Source: Hymenobacter jeongseonensis (GTDB lineage: Bacteria; Bacteroidota; Bacteroidia; Cytophagales; Hymenobacteraceae). From it: DNA of 64,000 bases. This document shows positions 16,395-25,682 of this stretch, piece by piece. The stretch covers positions 186,001-250,000 of the forward strand of contig NZ_JADQDQ010000004.1 of assembly GCF_015694725.1 (NCBI RefSeq), read 5' to 3'. The position numbers were made by a program, and so were the translations under genes. Under the pieces are notes generated by a model. The model made no database searches. It was not told the DNA's origin and saw only the letters and a list, made by a program, of their open reading frames with translations. Numbering within the stretch: position 1 is the first letter of the stretch; the number at the start of each line of letters is the position of its first letter.

Positions 16395-18263
16395 TTAGTT
16401 TGCTGCTTTGCTGGCAAGCCATGCTGCCCGCAAGGCTTTTTGATTGGGCGAATATTCCAGTTTTTCGACGGTTTCGACGGGCTTTATCTGCACATTAGCG
16501 TCTTCGGACAAGATGAGCTGCGTGGTCTTTTCCGCACCGTTTCGGGTTTTCACTTTCACAAATACGACGTCGCTGGGCGAGTGCTTGCGCAGCACGCTTT
16601 CCAGGTCGCTGGGGTTTTTAAGCGCCTTGCCATCGAGCATCACCAACTGGTCGCCGCGGTCGATGCCGGATTTGTACAACCCCGAGCCGATTTGGGTGTT
16701 GCTGGCCACAAGGCACCGGCCCTCGCTGTCGAACTCAACCTGTCGGGACAATGCTAAGCCCGAGGCTTTATTGGGTACCGTCGCCAAGCCGGCTGCCAAT
16801 AGGCTTTCGCTGAAGCGGGGCTGCTCGCGGCCGTACACGTACTGCCGGAAGAAGCCATTGGCAAAAGCCGTGTCTTTGCTCACTTCGCCCAGCACGCGCT
16901 GCAGGTCCGGCACGGTGTAAGGGGCCGTGGGGGCGTTGCCCTGCTGCTTCTTCCCAAACTGCTGCCACAGCGCCTGCATGTAGGCATCGAGGGTGGTGCG
17001 GTGGTTTTGGCGCAGCTGCAAGTCGAGCGCCAAGGCAATGCCCGCGCCTTGGTCGTAATAGGACAAGTAGGTGTTCACCGAATTGAGCGGCGACAGGCTC
17101 GTCGCGGCATCTATAAACGCGGCCTGGCGGCTCATGTCGATGGGGGAGGCGAAGCGGGCGCCCGGGCTGTTCTGGCGCAAGTTCACCCAGCGGCTGATGT
17201 CGTCCCAAAACTCCTGCTCCGAAATTAGGTTGGCCCGGCGCAGGGCCAGGCGGCCGTAGTATTGCGTGAAGCCTTCGGCAAACCATAGCGCGTCGCTCAT
17301 GTTGGCGCGCTGGAAGTCAAAAGGCTCCAGGTCGCGCGGCCGCAGGCGTTCCACGTTCCAGGCATGGAAAAATTCGTGCGATGCGGTGCCCAAGTTGCGC
17401 GTGCCTGCTTCTTCGCTCAAGGGGCGCGGGCTGGTGAGCGAAGTGGAGTTGCGGTGCTCCATGCCGTCGCTGGTGGCCTGGGGCAGGTAGTTGGCGATGA
17501 ACGTATAGCGGGCGTAGTCAAACGTGGGCAGCTCCCCGAAAATAGCTTTTTGCTCTTTCACTACCTTCTGCACTTTTTGCGCAAAAGCGTCCACATCGGC
17601 GGCCGGGCCTTGGTATACCACCGCCAGTTCAATGGTCTGGTCTCCTTCGGGCCAGGTGCGCACCTGCTGTTCGCCCAACGACACCGGGCTGTCCATCAGG
17701 TACTGCATATTGGGCGCTGTGAAGGCGTTTTTCTCGCTGCCGGGGCGCAGTTGGGTCGCTACTTTCCAAGTAGCGGGCAGGTCAAACTTCACCTCGGCCG
17801 GCCGGCTTTCCAGGCCCGTGGCGTAGCACAGCGTCGCCGGAATATTGAGGTGGGCATATTGCTGGTCGATGCCCGCGTAGGTGCCATCGGTGCGGTCGCC
17901 GTACAGGGTGTAGCTGAAGTTTACGGTACCGTCGGCGCCAGGCGTCACATCCCAGCCGTACGGGTCGGGCCGGTTGAGGGCCAGGGGGCGGTTGGCACCA
18001 TCGGTAGCCACCACGTAGTACACGTTTTTAGCAAATTCGTGCAGGGCGTAGCGGCCGGGCGAGCTACGGGCCATTCGAACGTGGAGTGGGCCCTTTGGCA
18101 ACCCCGCAAACGTGGCCGTGATGCGGGCCTCGTGGTGGATGGCGTAGGGAAACGACACCGCGTACTGCACCGCTGGACCTACAGGGGCTTTAGCCGGGGA
18201 CTGGGCCTGGGCCGTGCCAAGAGTAAAAGCCCACAAGATGGTGGCGCGAACAAAAAGTGTCAT
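16395..18263 (-). CDS. M61-family (glycyl) aminopeptidase with PDZ domain
   Basis: 622 residues from ATG 18263; the longer frame adds 55 low-complexity residues ahead of an obvious signal peptide (VRATILWAFTLGTAQAQ). Catalytic zinc motif HEFFH at residues 296-300 (HEFFHAWNVERLRP) with the downstream glutamate in WFAEGFTQYYG, which defines gluzincin family M61. An N-terminal beta domain precedes it, and residues ~510-595 form a PDZ domain (GLYKSGIDRGDQLVMLDG). Expected to trim N-terminal Gly/Ala from peptides in the periplasm. Transcribed alone. Confidence 0.92.
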   Translation of the reverse strand: MTLFVRATILWAFTLGTAQAQSPAKAPVGPAVQYAVSFPYAIHHEARITATFAGLPKGPLHVRMARSSPGRYALHEFAKNVYYVVATDGANRPLALNRPDPYGWDVTPGADGTVNFSYTLYGDRTDGTYAGIDQQYAHLNIPATLCYATGLESRPAEVKFDLPATWKVATQLRPGSEKNAFTAPNMQYLMDSPVSLGEQQVRTWPEGDQTIELAVVYQGPAADVDAFAQKVQKVVKEQKAIFGELPTFDYARYTFIANYLPQATSDGMEHRNSTSLTSPRPLSEEAGTRNLGTASHEFFHAWNVERLRPRDLEPFDFQRANMSDALWFAEGFTQYYGRLALRRANLISEQEFWDDISRWVNLRQNSPGARFASPIDMSRQAAFIDAATSLSPLNSVNTYLSYYDQGAGIALALDLQLRQNHRTTLDAYMQALWQQFGKKQQGNAPTAPYTVPDLQRVLGEVSKDTAFANGFFRQYVYGREQPRFSESLLAAGLATVPNKASGLALSRQVEFDSEGRCLVASNTQIGSGLYKSGIDRGDQLVMLDGKALKNPSDLESVLRKHSPSDVVFVKVKTRNGAEKTTQLILSEDANVQIKPVETVEKLEYSPNQKALRAAWLASKAAN

Positions 18264-18424
18264 AGCTGGAAATAGTTGAAGACGAGAAACGAAGCCGTAA
18301 CCACTGAGATTACGAGCTCGCAAAGTTGCGGAAAATATGCAATACCAGCAGACTTCTAAAAGCAGGATAAGGCTTTGGTAGCGAAAAAAATATGTTTCAA
18401 TACGTTGAGCCTGGAAATTCCGAA

Positions 18425-19123
18425 TCAACGTCGAAGTGGCCGGGTTTCTTCTGAAAAAACCACTGCTTCTAGGGCGCCGCCAAAGAACGTGCGGCTGCGA
18501 AGCGGCACCAGGCCCAAATTGCCCAACGCAATGTGCAGTTCCGGTAATGCCCGCGCCCGCAGCCCCGTCGTGAGCCTGAAAAAAGCATACATCAGCTGTA
18601 GAAGTAACCGCCGCCAGCCACCTTGGGCGGGTCTAAAATCGGCCAGAAGCCACGGCGCACCTGGCCGTTGGGCCGAGCGCAGCTGGGCGAGTGCTGTTTC
18701 AAGTTCATCGCCGGCAATACAGTCCAGGACAAAAAAGGTGATGATTGCGTCAAACGTTTCGGCGGGCTTCAAATCCGCCTGTGTGCCGTGGCGAAACTCG
18801 ACTTGCGCCGTGGCTTGCGGCCGTTCGCGCTCCAGCCGGGCGCGGGCACGGGCCAGCATCTTGGGCGAAGCTTCCAGGTAAAGCACCGTGGCATGGGGGC
18901 GGTGGCTTAGCACCTCCGTCAGCACCCAACCGGTGCCCCCGCCCAAGATTAGAATCCGCGGCGCCCCACTGGGCAAGCCAAGCAGTGCGGCCCGTTGCGC
19001 ACGTTTGAGGGCGGACCCAAATACCAATCCGGCCAAAGCATCGTAGCACCACGCTACCCGGTCGAAACCGGTGGTTTGGGGGCTCGCCGATGGGGCATTG
19101 GGGCCCACAGACGGGTTGAACAT
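18425..19123 (-). CDS. Class I SAM-dependent methyltransferase
   Basis: 232 residues from ATG 19123; a longer frame to 19279 runs into the tRNA promoter and is rejected. Motif I ILILGGGTGWVL (~58-69) and the acidic motif II (VLYLEASPKML) show a Rossmann methyltransferase using S-adenosylmethionine. The C-terminal region is not diagnostic: the composition (FDAIITFFVLDCI) fits a small-molecule or lipid methyltransferase such as those of the UbiE type. Divergent from tRNA-Leu. Confidence 0.85.
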   Translation of the reverse strand: MFNPSVGPNAPSASPQTTGFDRVAWCYDALAGLVFGSALKRAQRAALLGLPSGAPRILILGGGTGWVLTEVLSHRPHATVLYLEASPKMLARARARLERERPQATAQVEFRHGTQADLKPAETFDAIITFFVLDCIAGDELETALAQLRSAQRPGAPWLLADFRPAQGGWRRLLLQLMYAFFRLTTGLRARALPELHIALGNLGLVPLRSRTFFGGALEAVVFSEETRPLRR

Positions 19124-19228
19124 GCAGAAACGAGCGGGAAGGAGAAAAAAAATGCATCGGCAAGTAACTGAAAAACAATCAGCGGTGCCATCAGTGTTGC
19201 TTTCAATGCGAAAAAAATGGGCCATGTG

Positions 19229-19260
19229 TTGTTCCACTGCAAATTGGAACTGTATCTTTG
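19229..19260 (+). promoter_or_regulatory. Bacteroidota promoter driving tRNA-Leu
   Basis: TTG (-33) at 19229-19231 and TATCTTTG (-7) at 19253-19260 with 21 nt between. It matches the TTG-N19..21-TAnnTTTG consensus and points at the tRNA 55 nt downstream. Confidence 0.65.
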
Positions 19261-19267
19261 CACCATC

Positions 19268-19304
19268 AAAAGGCCGCACTTTCTAACGGGAAGAGCGGCC
19301 TTTT
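19268..19304 (+). terminator. Hairpin with U-run in the tRNA-Leu leader
   Basis: AAAAGGCCGC and GCGGCCTTTT form a 10-bp stem with A- and T-runs, between the promoter and the tRNA. Looks like an intrinsic terminator, which would give a short truncated transcript or a processing signal (see findings). Confidence 0.5.
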
Positions 19305-19315
19305 GTCCACTGCAT

Positions 19316-19397
19316 GCGCTTGTGGCGAAATTGGTAGACGCGCTGTCTTCAGGCGGCAGTTCCGCAAGGTGTGGGAGTTCGAGTCTCCCCGAGCGCA
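19316..19397 (+). tRNA. tRNA-Leu (CAG)
   Basis: 82 nt, type II tRNA. Acceptor GCGCTTG pairs with CGAGCGC (one G-U), D arm GGCGAAATTGGTAGACGC, anticodon region CTTCAGG giving CAG, a long variable arm and T arm with GTTCGAGTC. Discriminator A at 19397; CCA is not encoded, so it must be added after transcription. Layout matches the Leu(CAG) gene of other bacteria. Confidence 0.95.
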
Positions 19398-19405
19398 CGT
19401 TTTTG

Positions 19406-19438
19406 AAAAAAGCCAGCCCCTGTGGGCTGGCTTTTTTT
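19406..19438 (+). terminator. Terminator after tRNA-Leu
   Basis: AAAAAAGCCAGCCC and GGGCTGGCTTTTTTT form an 11-bp stem followed by seven T, 8 nt after the tRNA. Confidence 0.9.
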
Positions 19439-19496
19439 GTTTTGCGTAATTGACCTAGCTGTTCCCCTCCGCATTTCACCTGACCATTCGGCAGCA

Positions 19497-20183
19497 ATGC
19501 CTATGAACCGTTTTACATCCCGTTTGCTAACCCTAGTTGGGCTGCTGACTGCCGAAATCGTGTTTGGCGTAGTGCTGTTTATCGCGGCATTCGCTGTGTT
19601 TTTCTACATGACCCGGGTGGTGTTCGTGAATAATTCGTTGGCGCTCGACAACTGGGCTTCGAACCTAATGGACGGCTTCCGGCGGGACATACCGGGCCTG
19701 ACCGGGCCGGTGCGGTTCGTGACTTTTTTCGCGGCCCTGCCTTTTTTGCTGCCCGCCAGCCTGATTGGGCCGTGGCTTCTGCGGCGGGCCGGCTACCGCC
19801 GCGAAGCGTTCGAGTTGGTTGTGGCCATGTTTGGCGGCATTTTGCTGAACCAGCTGCTGAAAATGTACTTCAACCGGCCCCGTCCCAGCAATGCCTTGCT
19901 GCAAACGCTGGGCCTAAGCTTCCCGAGCGGGCACGCTATGTTGGGCATGACCTTCTACGGCTGCCTGGCCTGGCTCTTGGCTCGGCATTTCGGGCGGCCC
20001 GGTTGGGCAATTCCCTTGCTCATTTGGGTGGGCATGATTGGCCTGACCCGGGTGTACCTGCATGCCCATTACGCCACCGACGTCTTGGCCGGGTTTGCTG
20101 GCGGGGCTGCTTGGCTTGTAGCCTGTCGGCTGGGAATCAAGCTTTTCTGGAAAGAGGAAAAAGAAATTCTGAGCGAGGAATAA
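19497..20183 (+). CDS. PAP2-family membrane phosphatase (third copy)
   Basis: 228 residues from ATG 19497 (ATG 19503 is also possible). The longer frame to 19422 crosses the tRNA terminator and is rejected. Motifs: KMYFNRPRP, LSFPSGHAMLG and RVYLHAHYATD. This third PAP2 enzyme is more similar in layout to the YwoA/BcrC and PgpB-type group than the tandem pair at 5574-6934. Likely acts on lipid pyrophosphates in the inner membrane. Ends at a bidirectional terminator facing the GAF-domain gene. Confidence 0.88.
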   Translation: MPMNRFTSRLLTLVGLLTAEIVFGVVLFIAAFAVFFYMTRVVFVNNSLALDNWASNLMDGFRRDIPGLTGPVRFVTFFAALPFLLPASLIGPWLLRRAGYRREAFELVVAMFGGILLNQLLKMYFNRPRPSNALLQTLGLSFPSGHAMLGMTFYGCLAWLLARHFGRPGWAIPLLIWVGMIGLTRVYLHAHYATDVLAGFAGGAAWLVACRLGIKLFWKEEKEILSEE

Positions 20184-20230
20184 AGCAGCCACTTCTCCTC
20201 CAAACGTCGTCAGTACTCCGCAGCAGCACG

Positions 20231-20274
20231 ATGCCCCAGCTGCGTTGCACAATTAGTGCAACGAGGCTGGGGCA
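20231..20274. terminator. Bidirectional terminator between PAP2 and GAF genes
   Basis: ATGCCCCAGC..CGTTGCAC and GTGCAACG..GCTGGGGCAT form a long stem with one asymmetric bulge. Placed between convergent genes. Confidence 0.7.
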
Positions 20275-20315
20275 TTATTATATTCTGTAAATCTGCCTGT
20301 TAGCAGGGTTTCTGC

Positions 20316-22673
20316 CTAAAGCTGCACCCGCACCCGCAGGGCTAATAGACCTTTCACGCCCTGCAATTCTTCCAGCTCCAGCTCCTCAACCCCGGCTTCG
20401 AGCAAGCCCCGGTCTTGAAGGTAATCGATGTATTCGTAGTACTCCACCGCCTCGCGGCTTTGGGCATAAACCAAGGCAATGGTGCCGGGCTGCGTCAGTC
20501 GTTCGCCCGTGCCGATGACAGTGGCTTTGTCGATTCGCTTTTTAATGATTTCATAGCGAATGTTGTAGGTGCCGTCGACGTCGAACTGCCGCTCATCCTG
20601 CCGAAAACGGATGCTGAGCGACTGGCCGTGAATCAGTATGAGCTGCGTCGTGTCGAGCTTAACGGGAAGCTGTTCCTTGAGCGCGGCGGTGCGGCGGGTG
20701 ATTTCCACCATGGTCAGTAATTGCCACAGGCGCAGGTTTTTCAGGAAAACCAAGTCAAATGGCTTGTCCTCGACCAGTGCGCCGCCCACGAAAATATTGT
20801 ACTCCACGCCATCGGTTTTGTAGCGCTCGAAGTAGTGCGGAAACATGTGCTGCGCCTTGTCTTCTTCCTCATCCAAAAAGTCACTAACTGCGTCATTGAG
20901 CATGGTGACGCTGGTTTCGAAATCTTTCCGGCGCTTGTACAGAATGCCGAGTTTGGGGTCAATGCTGTCCCAATACTTGGCGGTAATTGGGCGCAATTCC
21001 GGCGTGTGGGTGGCAAGGTATTCAAACAGGGGTTCCACCTCGCGGCTCAACGAGTCGTAGATATTCGCCTCGTCGCCAGAGAGTAGGCCTTCGCGCAACC
21101 GCTTCAAATTTTTGGTTACGTAGAACTTTAGCTCGTCAAGAATGGGCAGCTGTTGGTATTCAGATGCCTTCTTCAAGACCTTGTTGGCCAGTGTAAGGTG
21201 CTCCACCAAGTCGCCCTGAATGGCTTCGTTGCGCACCGTGCTGCTGCCCCGAATGTCGCAGGAGCCGTGCAGCGGGTACACGTCCTCGAACACAATGGCT
21301 TCCATTTCGGCCGTGCGGTTGCCCGCGTCCAGTTGCACCAGCAGGTTGCGGGCCGCGTCCATGAAGCGCCACTCCATGGTGGGGTGGATGGCCGTGAATT
21401 TCTCCCGGATAATGGCGTGCACGCGGGTTTGCAAGTCCTCCGCGTTGCGTTTCACGGCCACGGCAAACAGGGGCAGAAACTGCGCCACCTTGTCGAGCTC
21501 GAACTCGTCGAGCCCGCCTACTTGCGGCGTGCCAAGCTCCAGCAAGCCCACCGTGTCGTTGCCATAGGGCAGCAAGGCCAGAATGGCAGAGTTGATGCCC
21601 AAATCCATGATTTGATTGCGCAGGTCGGCCGGGATATCGGAGGTGGACACGTTTTTCAGCACCAGCGGCTCCCGCTCGCGCAGGAGGCGGTCGTAAATCA
21701 GCCGGAAGCTGCTGTCGGCCGATTGGTGCTGCACCTGCTTGGTAAGAAAGCTGTGGTTGATTTTGCGGCCAAAATCCACAAAGGCTCGCTTTTTTTCGTC
21801 GTAGGCCGCAATGCCAAGCTGCAGCGAAGGCTGCGCAAATAGCACCCGCAGCTTCTCCTGAATCTGCTCGAAACGCGCCGGGGTTTGCAACACGTCCCGC
21901 TCCAGCAGGTCGTATTTCAATTCCGACATAATCTCCTGGTCCGTCACATCAACCAAGTGAATAATGTTGAAGCCTTCCAACTCAAAGTGATGCGGCGGCA
22001 GCAATTCCTCCCACAACTCAACACGGTGCCGGTTGTGAATAAGGGTATCCATGGCCTCTGGCGAGAGAACCGGCGGTTCGCCCACCACCCGCACCGTCAC
22101 GAAGTCGGAGTTAAAATCGATGCCGTAGTGCCGATACAGGCCAATCTGGTAGTCGGGAACCGTGAAAATGATGGTACCCAACGACGGGAGCTCGGCCCCG
22201 TACACGCGGTGGAGCACCAAATGATAGGCCATCAGCCCCATTTGCTTTTCCATGGCCACCATGTCGATGTTCAAGGGCTGCTTGATGGTGCGGTCCTTGT
22301 TGAGCATCACCTCTTGGAAATGCGGCGTGGAGTAGAAGCTGCGCCGCTGAAATGGGCCCACCGCCCCGCTGATATCGGTGGCAAACGCGGCGGGCGGAAA
22401 CACGGCCAGCATCAGGGTCTCAATCAGGTCGCAGTTGGAATCCAGCACGCTGTGGTCGGTGAGCAGCCCGCGGCACCACGGTTCCGCGGCCACCTGCTCG
22501 CCAATGGCGCGGGCCAGCAAGGCCACCCCGGTATTGCTGGCTTGCTCGCGCTCGTGCCAGTACGATATCAACGGCTCCAGGCTGAGCGTTGAGCGAAACG
22601 GGAAATAAGAAGTTGGTGCCTTGGGCGATGCAGGTACCGCAGGCGCCATTGGAGGAAGAGGTTCAGCAGGCAT
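20316..22673 (-). CDS. GAF-domain protein of unknown function (785 residues)
   Basis: Large cytoplasmic protein starting at ATG 22673 (ATG 22688 gives five extra residues). After a Pro/Ala-rich head (PAEPLPPMAPAVPASP), the first ~290 residues are unknown. Residues ~290-420 look like a GAF domain, an input module that binds small ligands or cyclic nucleotides (GIAAYDEKKRAFVDF, LLPYGNDTVGLLELG). The rest is helical without a recognisable output domain: no HATPase, GGDEF or HTH. Transcribed alone, and close in sequence style to conserved Cytophagales GAF proteins of unknown role. I cannot say what it senses. Confidence 0.8.
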   Translation of the reverse strand: MPAEPLPPMAPAVPASPKAPTSYFPFRSTLSLEPLISYWHEREQASNTGVALLARAIGEQVAAEPWCRGLLTDHSVLDSNCDLIETLMLAVFPPAAFATDISGAVGPFQRRSFYSTPHFQEVMLNKDRTIKQPLNIDMVAMEKQMGLMAYHLVLHRVYGAELPSLGTIIFTVPDYQIGLYRHYGIDFNSDFVTVRVVGEPPVLSPEAMDTLIHNRHRVELWEELLPPHHFELEGFNIIHLVDVTDQEIMSELKYDLLERDVLQTPARFEQIQEKLRVLFAQPSLQLGIAAYDEKKRAFVDFGRKINHSFLTKQVQHQSADSSFRLIYDRLLREREPLVLKNVSTSDIPADLRNQIMDLGINSAILALLPYGNDTVGLLELGTPQVGGLDEFELDKVAQFLPLFAVAVKRNAEDLQTRVHAIIREKFTAIHPTMEWRFMDAARNLLVQLDAGNRTAEMEAIVFEDVYPLHGSCDIRGSSTVRNEAIQGDLVEHLTLANKVLKKASEYQQLPILDELKFYVTKNLKRLREGLLSGDEANIYDSLSREVEPLFEYLATHTPELRPITAKYWDSIDPKLGILYKRRKDFETSVTMLNDAVSDFLDEEEDKAQHMFPHYFERYKTDGVEYNIFVGGALVEDKPFDLVFLKNLRLWQLLTMVEITRRTAALKEQLPVKLDTTQLILIHGQSLSIRFRQDERQFDVDGTYNIRYEIIKKRIDKATVIGTGERLTQPGTIALVYAQSREAVEYYEYIDYLQDRGLLEAGVEELELEELQGVKGLLALRVRVQL

Positions 22674-22748
22674 AGGGAAGAAAAACACAATTTCCGGCCG
22701 ACCAGTTGCAGCACGGCTAATACTATACGTGAGTCGCTTCCGGCCCGG

Positions 22749-23300
22749 CTATTTGGTAACCGGGATAGCGGGCACTTGCTTCAAATCGACCACAAACGTG
22801 CTGTCGGAGCCGGTGCCGGTTCGTTTGGGGCGCGTGGCGTAAACCGTTTTTTCGGCGTTGGTGTAGCAGGTGCAGCACCCGTCGCCCGCCAGGCTGCCGC
22901 TCAACCGGACGCTGTCAATTACCAAAGCGGTAATCGGAACAGGCTTGGCGCCGGGTTTTTGCACAAGGTATTGGATTGCATACCGATACCCGTTGAGCTT
23001 GGTCGAACCCACCTGCGTAAACGGGGTTGTGTTGTTCAGCCGAATGCTGTCACGGAGCTGGGCCGCCGTTCGAATTAGCGTTACCGTTTCCACTTTGTTG
23101 GTGGGCAGGTAAGGCAGCGGCGAACGCAGGATAATAATGGTATCGAGGTCGGCCGTGCCGAAAGCCGGAGAGAAACTCAGCTGCACGGCGTCGGCTTGCT
23201 CGTCCTGGCAGTCGCACACGTCATTGGCGCAGCAGCCGCTGAGCAGCAGTAAGCTCAGGCAGCAGGCGGTAGCGAACCGATTAGGCAGAGGATAGGTCAT
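22749..23300 (-). CDS. Hypothetical cysteine-rich lipoprotein
   Basis: 183 residues from ATG 23300. Signal peptide ending in a lipobox (SLLLLSGC), so the mature protein would be lipid-anchored. A second unusual feature is a cysteine cluster right after the lipobox (CCANDVCDCQDEQ) and another at GDGCCTCYTNAEK, giving eight or more cysteines in a short protein. Family not recognised. Follows the lipoprotein at 23409 on the same strand, separated by a terminator. Confidence 0.75.
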   Translation of the reverse strand: MTYPLPNRFATACCLSLLLLSGCCANDVCDCQDEQADAVQLSFSPAFGTADLDTIIILRSPLPYLPTNKVETVTLIRTAAQLRDSIRLNNTTPFTQVGSTKLNGYRYAIQYLVQKPGAKPVPITALVIDSVRLSGSLAGDGCCTCYTNAEKTVYATRPKRTGTGSDSTFVVDLKQVPAIPVTK

Positions 23301-23317
23301 GACGGGGATAAAGGTAA

Positions 23318-23364
23318 GGCCCGTAGCGCCCACCTCACCGGAGTGGGGGAGGGTGCTACGGGCC
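23318..23364 (-). terminator. Terminator between the two lipoprotein genes
   Basis: GGCCCGTAGC and GCTACGGGCC form a 10-bp stem with a 27-nt loop; the minus-strand transcript then reads TTACCTTT. Confidence 0.7.
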
Positions 23365-23408
23365 TCAATAGTTTAATGGAGAAGCGATGCTGGGAACGCG
23401 GGTTGGGC

Positions 23409-24065
23409 CTACCGGCTGCCGGTGACCGTGGACGAAGGCAGCGTGGGGTTTTCTACCGTGCCACCCGAGAGCAGCAACGGCCGCAAGCGGGCCGTGGCCG
23501 TGTCGAGCTGCGGCCGAATCTGGGCCATGGCGCCGCGTAGGGCAATAACGTCGGCCAGGCGGGGGGCAGTGGTTTGCGAGTACCCGTGGTACATGGCCAC
23601 TTTCACTGCCGAGGTGCCGTTGCCCACGTACGAACCCAATAAGTTGCCGGCGGCGTCGCTCACCTGCACTTCAGCCTGGAGGGTGGTTTTATACCATTCT
23701 AGTGGGATGCCGATGACGGCCGGTACCAGAAACGTCAAAACCTGCAGGCCCTGCAAGCCACGGCCCGTGCGGATGGTGCGTACCTTCTTCACCACCAGTT
23801 TGGCGTAGCCAAACGTCGCCGTATCGGTGGGCTCGGTGAGGTTCACGCGGCATTCCTGTTGAAACAGTTTGAGGGGGTCTTCGGGCAGGGCGCCATCATT
23901 CATGGCCAACGGGCCCTGGTCGGCCAGAATTTCCAGTGCCGGTAACCTAGTGGAGATGGCTGCCGAAGGGGGACCTTTCATCATGGACTTTACTGACACG
24001 CAGGCTGGTGCCATCAGCAAGGCCGGGGCAAAAGCCAAAAAGGCGAGTAAACGAGTAAGTTTCAT
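23409..24065 (-). CDS. Hypothetical lipoprotein
   Basis: 218 residues. Signal peptide with lipobox (APALLMAPAC), then no family I can name. A possible hydrophobic stretch (VLTFLVPAVIGIPLEWY) sits in the middle. Expected location: membrane-anchored in the periplasm or on the surface. Its neighbour downstream is another lipoprotein but the two seem to be separate transcripts. Confidence 0.7.
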   Translation of the reverse strand: MKLTRLLAFLAFAPALLMAPACVSVKSMMKGPPSAAISTRLPALEILADQGPLAMNDGALPEDPLKLFQQECRVNLTEPTDTATFGYAKLVVKKVRTIRTGRGLQGLQVLTFLVPAVIGIPLEWYKTTLQAEVQVSDAAGNLLGSYVGNGTSAVKVAMYHGYSQTTAPRLADVIALRGAMAQIRPQLDTATARLRPLLLSGGTVENPTLPSSTVTGSR

Positions 24066-24272
24066 AGATGTAAGTTAATAGTAATGAGGGAAAAAGAAAA
24101 TAAAATGTCCAAAAGATGCCAAAATCTTTATTCTTCTGTAGAAGCAGGGGCTAAGTTAGCCCGGCAAGTTGGCACACAGCCTATTTTTCGGCAAAGTGCA
24201 TGAAATTACCCGTGCCCGGAATCAGCAGTCTAGGTACTTCGACTGGCTTACCAAATGATGGGGAGGCGCTAT

Positions 24273-25682
24273 TTAATGCGCGCTACTGGCCAACTGTTCG
24301 GTTTCCACTTCCGTGGGGTCGGGGCCTTGGTAGTCGTCGATAAATTCGCCTTCCCAGCGGGCCACCACCGCCGAAGCCAGGCAGTTGCCCAGCACATTCA
24401 CCGCCGTCCGGGCCATGTCCATCAGGGCATCAATGCCCAGAATAATGAACACCGGCCAAGAGGGGAGGTTGAACGAAGCAACGGTGGCCAGCAGGATTAC
24501 CAGCGAGGCCCGCGGCACGCCCGCCACTCCTTTGCTGGTCAGCATCAGGGTGAAAACCATGAGCAACTGCTGCCCAAACGTGAAGGGCACGCCGGCCGCC
24601 TGGGCCACAAACACAGCGGCCAAGGACAGGTAAAGCGTGGTGCCATCTAGGTTGAACGAGTAGCCTGTAGGCATTACGAAGGCCACAATGCGGCGCGGCA
24701 CGCCAATGGATTCCATAGCTTCCATGGCCCGCGGCAGGGCGGCTTCCGAGGACGTCGTCGCAAACGCAATGCTCACCGGCTCGGCTACGGCGGCCAGGAA
24801 GCGGCGCAGGGGAATGCGGGCAAGCAACGCCACGGGCAACAGGACGATGATGGCAAAAGCAATGAGGGCCCCGTAGAGTGTGAGGAGCAGTTGCAAGGCA
24901 TTAAACAAGGGCGCAAAGCCCATTTTACCCACGGTATAGGCCAAGGCCCCGCCAACTCCTAAAGGCGCAAAAAACATCACCACGTTGGTGAACTTGAACA
25001 TAACCTCCGACAGGCTTTCGCAGAACTCCAGCATCACGCGGCGGGGGCGTTCGGGCGTGAGGGCCAAGCCAATGGCAAACAAAATAGCAAATATTACCAC
25101 CTGCAACACCTGGCCTTCGGCCACGGATTTGGCGATGTTTTCGGGGAAAATGTGCAGGATGATATCAGCTGCCGTTTGCGGAGCCACCGAGGCGAGTTTT
25201 TCCTCCTTCACACCGGCTTGGCTGATGCCCACGCCCGCTTTGGTGAGATTGATGGCCGCCAGGCCAATAAACAGCGCAAACGTGGTAACGATTTCGAAGT
25301 AAATAAGGGCCTTGAGGCCCATGCGGCCGACCTGTTTCAGGTTGGCATGGCCGGCAATGCCAACCACCAGCGTGGCAAAAACCAAGGGCGCAATGATGGT
25401 TTTTACCAACCGTAGAAAGGCATCACTCAGTACTTTGAAGTTCATGGCGACGTCGGGGGCGTCGTGCCCCAGCTCGATGCCCACGAGCATGCTGTACACA
25501 ATCCAGAGCGTGAGGGAGCGCCGCGGGGCCACTACCGCGGCCAGCACCGCCAAGGCCAGCCACCGGGCCGCAACGGGAACGTATTCGGGTAGTGCTACTA
25601 AACCCTTAGCGTTCAATACGGTGAGAACGAGGGCAATCAGTACGAAGACAACTGCAACGAGGAATAAACGAGATTTCGTCAT
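24273..25682 (-). CDS. Dicarboxylate/amino acid:cation symporter (DAACS, GltP/DctA type)
   Basis: 469 residues, with the DAACS substrate-site text: TTSSEAALPRAMEAMESIGV (serine-rich hairpin), FVMPTGYSFNLDGTTLY and SKGVAGVPRASLVIL. These transporters take up glutamate, aspartate or C4-dicarboxylates with protons or sodium. Longer than E. coli GltP because of the N-terminal region and its C-terminal polar tail (DPTEVETEQLASSAH). The divergent 321-bp region upstream holds two minus-strand hairpins with U-runs (see findings). Confidence 0.92.
   Translation of the reverse strand: MTKSRLFLVAVVFVLIALVLTVLNAKGLVALPEYVPVAARWLALAVLAAVVAPRRSLTLWIVYSMLVGIELGHDAPDVAMNFKVLSDAFLRLVKTIIAPLVFATLVVGIAGHANLKQVGRMGLKALIYFEIVTTFALFIGLAAINLTKAGVGISQAGVKEEKLASVAPQTAADIILHIFPENIAKSVAEGQVLQVVIFAILFAIGLALTPERPRRVMLEFCESLSEVMFKFTNVVMFFAPLGVGGALAYTVGKMGFAPLFNALQLLLTLYGALIAFAIIVLLPVALLARIPLRRFLAAVAEPVSIAFATTSSEAALPRAMEAMESIGVPRRIVAFVMPTGYSFNLDGTTLYLSLAAVFVAQAAGVPFTFGQQLLMVFTLMLTSKGVAGVPRASLVILLATVASFNLPSWPVFIILGIDALMDMARTAVNVLGNCLASAVVARWEGEFIDDYQGPDPTEVETEQLASSAH

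Noticed and set aside
19257..19497. Frames reading through the tRNA-Leu gene
   Set aside because: They translate the tRNA and its terminator and cannot be real genes.
20415..22608. Plus-strand frames opposite the GAF gene
   Set aside because: Shadows; they contain no recognisable domain and overlap a well-supported protein.
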